64,000 bases of DNA, taken from positions 1,550,001 to 1,614,000 of the forward strand of contig NC_089396.1 in assembly GCF_003171515.1 (NCBI RefSeq), in the 5' to 3' direction. A program made the position numbers and the translations under genes. This DNA comes from Pyrenophora tritici-repentis (lineage: Eukaryota > Ascomycota > Dothideomycetes > Pleosporales > Pleosporaceae). The notes under the pieces were generated by a model. It was not told where the DNA came from. It saw only the letters and a list, made by a program, of their open reading frames with translations, and did no database searches. Each line of letters starts with the position of its first letter. The first letter of the stretch is position 1. Below, piece after piece: positions 30,087 through 39,986 of the stretch.

Positions 30087-31346
30087 AAGATAAGGTTTTT
30101 GGATCGCCTTTCTTTTGTATTAACTGGATGGCGCTAGTGCTTGCAATATGATGTCACGCCTGTACGATAAACCGATAGAGCGAATATAGGCAATTATTCC
30201 ATGCGGTAATTAGCCTTGCTAATAAGAGAACTCTTATTCTGTTTCCTAATGCCTTTACGAATGTGCAGATTTATATGGGTTTATGTTTCTGCGGACATGA
30301 GCTGAACTTCCCCGCTATCAGGAGATCTCCGTTACCCACGTCGAAAGATTGCCATGGGCAACATCGTATCGTAGCCTGCTCACATAGCGCTACTAGAGTT
30401 GAAGAAGTTGCGAGAATTTGGATAGACATGCATGAATAACACGTCTTTCTATATATCACTGCCGCTATGTAATCATTTCTCGTGCCGCCCGTCAGCTCAT
30501 GATGCATCAAGTGTGCAGTCGTCACCACGTACGTAGGTAGCTTGTGGGGGTGTGCGTTAAGATCCAAGGCTCGCATTCGGTGACTCGTAATGTTCGGAAG
30601 AGATTCGACTCACCCGTGAGCCGCTTCCTCAATGGACCAAATATGTGTTGAAGGAGGTGGTTCCGGCGCAAGGCTGTGGTGGCAGGCAATGACACGCGAG
30701 GCACGCCTTCCTGGTCTCGCTTGATTCATGCACTGAACTTTGCCAGCGCTTTGGATTCTGGGGACCCCTCGCTAATGCAGCGGCTAGTATCGGCGCAGAG
30801 CAGATCCTCGGGTCAACTGGCACCGACATGGAAACCGCGTAGAAGGTTATTCGTTAATGACATCTGGGCATGGCCCAAGCCCACCCTGTGCAAGCAGAGC
30901 GATAGGATTAAGAAGTGTTGCAGTTCCGCGACCCCTTGTTTATGATCTGCACAAGAAGGTTGTTATTTAGTGGTGTTCCTGACACTGCTCGTCCAGCTCC
31001 CTATGTACTCGCCCAATAGTGCACCGCGGAGCACCCGCTGACCATTTACCGACACTACTACTACTAGCTACTGAGTCTATTTCCAGCCCGAACTGATCTC
31101 AAAATGAGCATGCAGGCTAATTCACCGGCAGACGATCCGCCTCCGCTGTTACTTGATCAGCTTCCCGTGGAAGCTTTCACGTTTCGGGCGCGCACGTATC
31201 AGTAACAAATCCCTACATCCTCTAGGTAATTTGCGACTATATGCATCATTGTGCAGGCGTACAGTAATAAATATAGGCTTCTCCGAGACTTAATAGCTCT
31301 AAAGACCCAGGCCCTCATCGTTTCACTTGATATGATCCATGGTTAT
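30087..31346. other. Intergenic stretch between small gene and MITE E, no supportable gene
   Basis: About 1.26 kb. Frames of 60-100 codons exist on both strands (for example 30676-30945) but show no domain, splice logic or conserved-looking protein. The composition is A/T-rich at 30090-30300 and mixed after that. Confidence 0.35.
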
Positions 31347-31474
31347 CAGACTCCGCAACAATCAATCGATTGACATGATTGATTCCTATATAGGTTAAAG
31401 AATTACTTCATTAGGCAGCCTTTAACCTAGATAGGAATCAATCATGCCGATCCGATTGATTGTTGCGGAGTCTG
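31347..31474 (-). mobile_element. hAT-type MITE, family 2, copy E (128 bp)
   Basis: Flanked by an exact 8-bp duplication ATGGTTAT at 31339-31346 and 31475-31482. The termini are CAGACTCCGCAACAATCAAT and complement. Read in reverse it matches copy D (20724-20851) at every base I compared. Confidence 0.94.
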
Positions 31475-31717
31475 ATGGTTATGCACCCCTATGCGTGTAA
31501 AATAAGGTCATATCGACCAAAATTTTCTATCTACGCCTTCGTAGAAAAGGGCCCAAGATATGTCGTGTTCTGGGATTCGTGATGAACAACAGTAGGACCG
31601 ACGTTGGCCTTTGCATAACCGATAGATAAATAATTCCTATGGAACGCCGATCTATTCTTTAGGTCCTGGTCTCCTCGTGCTTCCTATCCGGGTGTCGTAA
31701 AATACTTAACATACTAG

Positions 31718-31889
31718 TGTCAAGCGTCAAGGTTGGGGAGAATCATCATGTCGTATTAGAGCTATCGGGAAGAGGTCTATATACGCAGTGGGAGGAGAGA
31801 AGGAGCTAGGCCGTAAAGGTACTAGCGGGTAAATAGGTGGCTGCCTGGTTGCCCAAAGAGGAGCCAAGGGATAAGCCCTATGGCCGACA
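31718..31889 (-). repeat. Copia-2 3' LTR (172 bp)
   Basis: Same sequence as 36791-36962; next to the purine-rich tract on the internal side. Confidence 0.92.
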
Positions 31890-31978
31890 CACCCCCCGGA
31901 ACCAGGTGGCAAGCCATCTGAGTGAATGAAATGTATAGGAAATCGTAAAGAGACGTTCGCTGGAGGTGCCTTGAGAGA

Positions 31979-34900
31979 CTACATGCGGGGAACGTTCACC
32001 ATATCGATGAGGCCAATGAACTTAGCGTGCTCTTGTTTGTCGAGAGGCTTCGTAAGGCCGTCGGCGGGCATCTCTACGCCGGGGAGATAGTCGAGCTTGA
32101 GGTTGCCGTCTTTGTACTGCTGCTTTGTATACTTGAAGTACGCGTCGATGTGCTTTGTACGCTCGTGATGGCCGTCCTTGCGGATCATATTAAGCGCTGG
32201 CTGATTATCGGTGTACAGCTTGAAGGGCTTGAGGTCGTTACCGACGTATCCAACCTGAGAGAGTAGGCGTTGAAGCCAATTGATCTCTTTGGCAGCATAC
32301 GTCATGGCAATATATTCTGATTCTGTGGAGGAGAGAGTAACGAGGCGCTGGCGGTACGATTTGTATGAGACGACGCCTCCAGCCATCTTGATGACGTAGC
32401 CGGAGGACGACTTGCGCTCGTTGTTGTCGCCATGGGCGGAGTCACTGTAGGCCTTAAGGCCTATCATGTGATCTGGGTCGTCCATATTAGCGTCTTTAAG
32501 GTCACCTTGGTACTTGATGCCGAGAGTTGCCGTGCCGTTGTAGTAGCGGAGCATGTGCTTTAGCAGTGACAGTTGCTCTAACGTAGGGTTGTTTGCAAAG
32601 CGTGCCATGAAGTTCACGTGCCAAGCTAGGTCACAGCGAATAATGGAGGTAGGATAGAGTAGCTTCGCGACGAGCGATTGGTACTGCTGTATAAGGTTGT
32701 TGTCGGCGATGTCATCACGCTTGATGAGGGTGAGGGCCGACTTTGGGAGGGGTTGTCTGCCTTTGGAGCGTTGGCGAGGTGATACTCATCGACAATGCGA
32801 TCAACGTAGCTATCCATCGTCATAGAGAGAGAGCGGTTGGGACGATCGCGGAGGATTCGAATTCCCAAGTAGAAACCAATTGGGCCAAGGTCACGAGCCT
32901 TGTATCGATTGAGGAGTTGTGACTTAAGTGCCTTCATAGAGGTCACGTCACGTGTAATAAGGATAAGGTCGTCAACGTACACGACTATGATGGCCTTTGT
33001 TGTTGGGTTGACGAAGACGCAGGGATCTGCTTCGATGGGCTCGAAGCCGAGATCTTTGAGAGAGTCCTTGAGGTCGTTGTACCACAATAGGGCTGACTGA
33101 CGGAGGCCGTACATGCCGCGGCGAAGGCGAACAATATTCCCAAAGCCAGTACAGCCTGCGGGCAGGCGAAGGAGGACAACGTCATCGTCGTCGAGGTGAG
33201 CGTTGAGGTAAGCAGTAATCATGTCGATCTGCTCACACTCTAGATCGAAGTAAGCCACAAGGGCGAGGAGGATGCGGAGCGTAGAAGTTCGGACGACGTA
33301 GGAGTAAACCTCGCGGTACCAAATTGATTCTTGTTGCTTGTTGCCGCAAGCCACCATGCGAGCCTTGTCTTTCACGTGATAGCCTTGAGCGTTGCCTTTA
33401 TACGTCCACACCCATTGACCTGGGATGATCTCATACTTGGCAATCTCCTCTGCCGTAGCAGGGCGCCAAGTACCGTTGGCGATAAGAGCGTTGTACTCAT
33501 CGTCCATTGCGAGTTGTAGATCATCGCGGCGAGGATGTTTGAGAAACTGACGATAGTTGCGAGGCTCCGGTGGAAGTTCTGAAAGCTTTGAGCCGAGAGT
33601 GGGCTTGACGAGAGCCATGGCGAAGCAGCGATCAAAAGTAGATGAAATGAAGAAAGCACGTGCCCGGCGATTGCGAGGGCCGTGTATGATATGAGCTGGG
33701 TTGAGGTCCGCGTTAATCTCATGTCGACGCGCTGCCTTGTTGTTACCACGGGTTGGAGGAGCTGGTGGAGCTTCATCATCATCCTCGAAACCATCAAAGC
33801 CATCTCCGCCATCAGCACGAGGTAGCTGATGATTGTCCAAATCGCCGCCATCACCATCTTGCGGAGGAGCGGGTGGAGTTGTAGCGGCGTCGGCGAGGCG
33901 GTTGATGAGAGGTTTAAATGGGAGCACCTTCGGTGATGGTGAAGGGCCGATGATGGGAGACAATGGAGGAGTGGAGGGTGAGTCGTAGCTATCAAACCGC
34001 ACGGAGGCGGTGGTAACGATCTCATCAGTCTCTGGGATCCACATCTGGTAGATGTTCTCGCCGATCATACCGACGAGGTGGCCCTTGTGAGCACGAGGTG
34101 CAAATTTGTCACCTTTAACGCGCTTCTGGGCGGGTATATGGGCGTATCCAACATGGCCGAAAGCGTGCATCTTGGCGACGTTTGGGACTGGGTTTGGGTA
34201 GCCTATAGAGCGATTCCAGGCCTCTAAAGGAGTGATCTTTCCTGGGAGGTTGCTGTTGGAGACGAGGTTGTGAATGCGGGCCATATATTTGGCTGCGTAG
34301 GGCCACAGCTTTATAGGAAGCTTGGCTGCAATAAGAGCTCCGCGAGTTCGATCCTCTGTGATACCGTTGGCGCGCTCTGCAATACCATTGCGAGTGGCAT
34401 CATAAGGTGGTGACGTAACTACCTCGATGCCCACGCTATCGAAGTACTGCTTGTTGCTGGCGTTAATAAACTCGCGAGCGTTGTCGGTATGGATAGTGAT
34501 GGTAAAGCCTTTGGCCTTCATAGCTTTGCACCAATTAATAAGCTGTTGGCCTAGTACAGCGCGGCTGTCTGATGTGAATAGCCACTGTCGGCGTGACTTG
34601 CCATCCGTGATAGGCATGAAGTAACGCTCTCCATCTTTTCCAGGTATAGTGATGGGGCCGACGACATCGACATGGACCTTGCCAAGCGCTGTATTGGGTG
34701 GAGTTTGTTGAATTCGAGAGATATTTCGCTTTGATTTGGAGAGGCCGCAGGGCTCGCAGTTGGTGACGGTAGAAGTAGTGAGCTTCATCCCATGTACAAC
34801 TTTTGCAGTGTCCTTAATAGCGTCTATTCCAGCGTGTCCCATGATATGATGCCAGTCGGTGGCTGGCCGTGAGGATGAGGGCTCATCGGCAGAGCTTCGA

Positions 34901-36546
34901 TAGCAAACAAGAGAGGCGTATGAGAGAGCGGCCGGCGCCTTGGAGGATTCTGTAACTACGAGAAAGTTGGGTATACCGTCGATCTCTGGTAAGTAAGCTA
35001 GCTCCTCATCTGAGGCAGTGTACAATTTGTCCTTGCCCGAGTGATACCACACTCCCGCGCGCTTGAATGGAGCTTGGGAGATGACGTTGGTGGCGAAATC
35101 GGGGCAGTAGAGGACGTTTTGGAGTGAGATCTTCTCTGTTGTTCCGTCGGCTTTGACGACTTCAAGGCGTACAGTGCCAACGCCGGCGGCGGTGGTTGAT
35201 CCGGTAGAGCCGTGTACGTCATTGTCGATTGGAGCGTATTCGTAAAATTTCGAGCGGTTATTGAAGACGTGCCGGTTAGCGGCAGTGTCGTAGCAGTACC
35301 GCTGTTGATAGTCGTGATTGGAGACTGCCTTCTTGAGGAGAGTCGGAGAGACGAAGGTGGCGACTGTCACGTATGAGTGAGCATCGTACTGATCAGCATC
35401 GTCGTCGTTGCTGTTCTTGGCCACTGTAACGTTTGTACGAGCTGCTGCAGCTGCGGCCTTCTTAGCGGCATTGTCTGCGGTGCGCTTCTTAACATTATCT
35501 GGGGTGAGAGAAGGGTGAAGTTTCCAGCAAAGCTCATTAGGTCCTGGGTGCTCTCGCTTGCAGTGATCGCACATTCCAACAGGCTGAGGAGTACGCTTCT
35601 GTTGGTTGTTATTGCGCGTCGGCAGAGACGAAGGAGTAGGAGTAGAGTTCTGGTTGCTGTTGTTGCCATTGCCGCGGCCATTTAGGCGTGTGAGAACGCG
35701 CTTCTCCTCCGCTTGTTTAGAGACGGAGAGGAAAGTCTTCACGGGCTCATCTGGGGCATGGCGTAGGTGATCCTCGAGTGACGCGACGAGCGTGTCGATA
35801 GACCATGTATGGCCTTGGCGGAGGTCGTTATTGCGAGCTTCTACCCACTGTGGGAGTACACGAGCTAAGCCGTGAAGGAAGTGGATGATGAGCAGGTCTT
35901 CGATGTCGCGGTCGGCGGATGTACCAGGTACTGCTGAAGGCTTCTTCCATCCAAGTGTGATGCCTTGTACCGTGATGTCATTAATTGTCTCGCGAAACTT
36001 TCCAATATAGCTGCGGACTGTGGGTTGGGTCTCAGCGCGGAGGTCGATGAAGGCAGTCCACGCGAGAGCAGCATTGGCGTAGTCACCGTTGCTGTTTAGG
36101 TCCTTGAGAGCCTTGTACATATCGTGGGCGGTGGGGCAAGTGCGCACCTGAGCTACGAGAGGCTTGTCAATGGATGAGAGTATGGTGTTTTGGAGTCGGG
36201 CATCTCGGGCGACCCATGAGTCAAGCGCAAGCTTGTCCTCTCTAAGTAGCTGTCGAGCCTCATTGTTGAACGGTCCTATAGTCTTGTTGAGTTTGCCGAC
36301 ACGGTCAAGCTCGGCTTGGATAACGTCTGTTGAGGTGCCTAATGGATGAGTGATCGGGCGCTGCATGGCGGTAATGCGATATTTGTCGTCTGTAGCGTCA
36401 AATTCTGGGCGCGGAGCGCCATCTAGGACGGCTACAGCGCCATCGGCGGCTGCGTAATTGATGAGTTGTTTAATCCAGTCCTTCCAGTTTTTGCCGTCGG
36501 CTGCAAGGCGCGCTGTGACAGCTGTGGAGGAGGTGTAAGTTGCCAT
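31979..36546 (-). pseudogene. Copia-2 Gag-Pol, broken by one frameshift near the RT/RNase H junction
   Basis: The first ATG is at 36546 (MATYTSSTAVTARL). Visible are a Gag domain; a knuckle CDHCKREHPGPNELC; a protease-like YDTAANRH (DTA, not DTG); the pre-integrase box (HHIMGHAG ... CEPC); integrase residues in HVDVVGP, HTDNAREF and GIAERANG; and a reverse transcriptase with QIDMITAYLNA and an intact YVDD near residue 1190. At about 32747-32752, in a run of C on the coding strand, one base appears missing. The frame then runs off to 32626, while the conserved C-terminal part, including RNase H (SDSAHGDN, SSTESEYIA, YTDNQPALN), continues in another frame to TAG at 31979. As read, the polyprotein is truncated before RNase H. 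A sequencing error in the C run is possible. Confidence 0.9.
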
Positions 36547-36790
36547 CGCGGCGGACGTCGAAGACCGTTCGGCTAGCGATTTTTGGCGGTGAGCAGCGAG
36601 GAGCTCGTCGTCGTCCAAGCGATCGATGAGCTGCAAGTTGCGGGGTCGCGATTGCTAAAGTGGCGCGCGATTGCGACGTCACCGAGCTGTTTTGCGGGGA
36701 GGGTGATGATCGTGATGAGGCGCGCGGGTCGTCAAAATATCTAATAGAATTATCGTGAGCGACTACGGGAGCGGGTGAGGGCTCATAACC

Positions 36791-36962
36791 TGTCAAGCGT
36801 CAAGGTTGGGGAGAATCATCATGTCGTATTAGAGCTATCGGGAAGAGGTCTATATACGCAGTGGGAGGAGAGAAGGAGCTAGGCCGTAAAGGTACTAGCG
36901 GGTAAATAGGTGGCTGCCTGGTTGCCCAAAGAGGAGCCAAGGGATAAGCCCTATGGCCGACA
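36791..36962 (-). repeat. Copia-2 5' LTR (172 bp)
   Basis: Same sequence as 31718-31889; starts TGTCGGCCAT on the minus strand. Confidence 0.92.
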
Positions 36963-37343
36963 GTTTCGATTACACTCTTGTGACTGCAGATGAGTTCCCC
37001 GCACAGCGACCCCAAATTGGCAATTCATCGCGGTGGTGGACGTGTGCGACTCACATTGGTCTAAACTGACACATATAGGTAAGCTCTCTACTGTTTGTCT
37101 ACTCATGCTTGGTAGATATATAGACCCCCACGCAAGATCATATAAATGGGGGATACTAGGCAAAACCATGAGTCTCAAGATCTACCGAGGCAGGAAAATG
37201 ATATGAATCTCGTGAAGATGGAGACTTACACCCATATCTTCTCTCTATATTCAAGTACCTTCGCCCTGCTGTGGTCGAAAAAAAAAAGCTTACGTAAGTA
37301 ATCCTACGACCCCCTTGTTTCATTTCGCTAGGAAACGAGCACT

Positions 37344-37829
37344 ATGGCAGTCATGACATCAGTCGGCAGCCACCATTCGTACGTGCTTTCCCACGTCTCA
37401 TCCCAGAAAGAGTCGCCCCACTAACTGCGATCGACGCTAGAGAGGTTTAAGAATCACCTCGGTCATTTGCAACTACTAACATGCTTCAGGATAATTGGGA
37501 GCTCCACACTTGCCAACCGAGCATCAACAGCAACTCTATCCCGAAGCAGTCAGCCTACAAATAGCTCTACACAAGTCGCCGCACCTCTTTCAAGCTGCTC
37601 TGCCAATTCCTCGACTACTTTGGTAGATGATGGAACCGCAAATCAATCATGCAGCGACCAGCAGCACCTTACGGAAGCAAACTTGCTACAACACCAGCAA
37701 CGGTACAACGACGCCGCCGTCGCTCTGAAAGAAGAAGCACAAGCAAGAAAATTACAAGAAGTTGGGTCTAAACTCGGCTTTGACCTGCCTCTTCACCGTT
37801 ATGAGAAGGATAAGTGGAAGCCATATTAA
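37344..37829 (+). CDS. Hypothetical protein, 124 aa
   Basis: Proposed exons 37344-37378 (MAVMTSVGSHH) and 37490-37829 are joined over a 111-nt intron (GTACGT, branch ACTAACATG, CTTCAG) at phase 2; the coding length is then a clean 125 codons. The protein is Ser/Thr/Gln-rich. It has a predicted helix over LTEANLLQHQQRYNDAAVAL with many Ala and Glu, ending in FDLPLHRYEKDKWKPY. No known domain was recognised. The splice signals are good, the first exon is short and less certain. Confidence 0.5.
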
Positions 37830-38790
37830 TGGATCGAAGAGAGGGCTAATTTTGTCCACCGGCGTTAGCCTACGATGTACAATATCCTAGTGGATACCAT
37901 GTCAGCCACTTTCTTTCTTTGTATACATGTCTCGATATTACTCTACTCCACCTTCATCAAAGTATTCTATCAGTTTTAACAAATGAGTTCATAGACCGGT
38001 CACCTGTTCAAGCTGCTAGTAGCGTGGCACACTGATTGCCATATGACGCGACCGCGGTCGCCATTAATTTTTGGACATTCATAACACACATAGTCTGCTC
38101 CCTACTAAGGTTTGCATATTCTAACACCGCGACTTATGTAAAGCCAGCGTACGACTACCCAACGACATCATTTACCAAGATTACCAATCGACATTATGAC
38201 TAACTATTCTAACCTATTCTGTCGCCGCCCGTAGGGGAGTCTGTGTAAGAAATGAAACCTTTACCCCCTCACTTCTTGTCTCTTTGCCCCCCATGGACTC
38301 ATCATAACTCTGTTAGCACCCTATAGAACAGAATGCTACCACGCACTTTGCAATCTTCATCCCATCCCTCTCCGACGTCAGTTTATCCTTCGCATTGATG
38401 TTGGAGTAGGTATGAAAGCTTTACAGACACATAGCGTAGACTCATGGCTTAAGATAGTGGGCATGTACATGCTCGAGAAGATTATCGAAGATCCGGACAC
38501 GCACGACAGAGCGACGTTATATGTTTGGGATGGGCCATTATCAATGAGAATGGAAACACTAGAGAGACAGGCGGTGGCGGAGTTAAGGAAAGGGGAAGAA
38601 GCTGTCGAGACAAGAACGAAGAAGTCATGCCCACATCATATTGTGCATACACTAAGCACCTAAGACGTTGCGCAAATATTATTAATATTGGGAGTCATCC
38701 ATTCACTTCCGTCAAACCGCTTTCCCAGTATACTAACACCGATGCCAAACTCTAATTATTTTTGCCATCCCCTATTCATGTACACCGCCA
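37830..38790. other. Intergenic stretch, no gene seen
   Basis: Nearly 1 kb of A/T-rich DNA. A frame at 38412-38663 (83 codons from an ATG) has no recognisable features and I do not call it a gene. Confidence 0.35.
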
Positions 38791-39243
38791 TCACTTATCG
38801 TCAAACTGCGACCCGATACCAGCAAAGCCAATGGCCTTTCCTCCATAGTCTTTGCGAACGGGCTCGTAGATGCGAGTCTTCTTGTCGTTTGTATCGGCTT
38901 GGTGAGTGTAGAACTCGTCAACGTCTCCGGTCGCGTCGGAGCATGCGTAGGTGGCGTCGGTACTAAGTTTCATGTGTTAGCGAAACCATTTGGTTGTGAG
39001 AGGTCGAGAAGGCAGTGTTGGAGAAGATAGCAGCGGTAATATCCATGCTGATGGATCTGGTGAAAGACGTGGAGGCGAAGGAGGTAGTAGAGTAAGGTGA
39101 GAGGGAGATGAAAAGGAGGGACAAAGTAGAAAAACATACCGAGATGTACCAGCGGCGCAATCCTCTTTCTTACTTTTAACAGGTTGAGAGACTTTCTGCT
39201 TATTCGCATCCGAACCTTCTATGTGGTTTGATTGAGAGGACAT
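38791..39243 (-). CDS. Small conserved-looking protein, 91 aa, unknown function
   Basis: Two exons, 39243-39140 (MSSQSNHIEGSDANKQ...) and 38962-38791, with a 177-nt intron (GTATGT; CGCTAACACATGAAACTTAG at the 3' end) at phase 2; total 92 codons including TGA. It is hydrophilic with two cysteines (EDCAAG, YACSDATG) and a distinctive C-terminus (GGKAIGFAGIGSQFDDK). No signal peptide or membrane segment. The end resembles the GMGSQFD end of the transposon-broken gene at 9018, which has a phase-2 intron at a similar place, so these may be members of one small family. Confidence 0.6.
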
Positions 39244-39986
39244 GATTGGCTCTCGATGCAAAATCGCTGGATTAGGTTAGAGTTTGATGGAAAAGGTTCA
39301 CTGAAGTAAGTGTACGTCTTTAGCCAAATAGAGGCTAAGTTTATATATTCCATGTTCGATCCGAGCGTGGAGGACGTGGATGCATTTTAATTTCAGGCGT
39401 AAAGAACGGTCATCACAGTTGCCCACAAATTGAGTTAGTAAGGTGCTCGACAGATTCTGCCACTGTGGCTTTTGGGTGATAACCCTTGGGAGCCAAGCAC
39501 TGTTGTTTGCCTACGTTAGAACGCCCTAGGCACCGTAAATCCTGCGCTATTGGTCAGTGAGGATAACCCGACGGCATCTTGCAGATGTTACTACTCCAGC
39601 CGCTATGAAAGGATCCGACACAGGATTCAATTGGTAGTCATTAACAGTGACAACGGTGCCAGCTCAGTGAGTCGTACCCTTGTTCACTGAAGGCATGTGA
39701 CTGATGTCAGCGAACACTATCTAATATAAGGTGCCCCGCCTTTTGTTTGTCCCATAGATTCTAGCTACAGCGAATTATAAGTATGCTGTTAGATATCAGA
39801 TCACGTGATATGTACGAAAGATGGGACATCAAGAATGAATGAGTAATCTGAAATGCGGCTAAAAACTTTTGTAGATACCAGGTACACCTTAAAATGCCTT
39901 GAAATGCCAAACATTCGCAACTGGCCTTGAACGCCTCGAAATACACCCAGAAAATTCTCTTCTTCCTGCTGATGCTAGGTGTATTC
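39244..39986. other. Intergenic region at the boundary of the accessory stretch
   Basis: About 740 bp between the 91-aa gene promoter and the 3' end of midasin. No gene or repeat recognised. Confidence 0.4.

Larger units (their letters stand above)
31718..36962 (-). mobile_element. Ty1/Copia LTR retrotransposon with a frameshift, Copia-2 (5.2 kb)
   Basis: It lies on the minus strand between two 172-bp LTRs (36962-36791 and 31889-31718). On that strand they start TGTCGGCCATAGGG and end CTTGACA, and they look identical. A purine run (CCGGGGGGTG) abuts the 3' LTR as polypurine tract, and GGTTATGAGCCC follows the 5' LTR as a likely primer site. No 5-bp target duplication is visible (ACTAG and GTTTC flank it). 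The LTR and protein differ from Copia-1, so it is a separate family. Confidence 0.93.

Noticed and set aside
30676..30945. 90-codon plus-strand frame between retroelements
   Set aside because: No domain, splice signal or conserved-looking segment.
32740..32760. Programmed frameshift in Copia-2
   Set aside because: Copia elements with frameshifting use it between gag and pol, not between RT and RNase H; a simple mutation or sequencing error is likelier.
38412..38663. 83-codon frame with an ATG
   Set aside because: Low-information sequence in an A/T-rich spacer; nothing supports expression.
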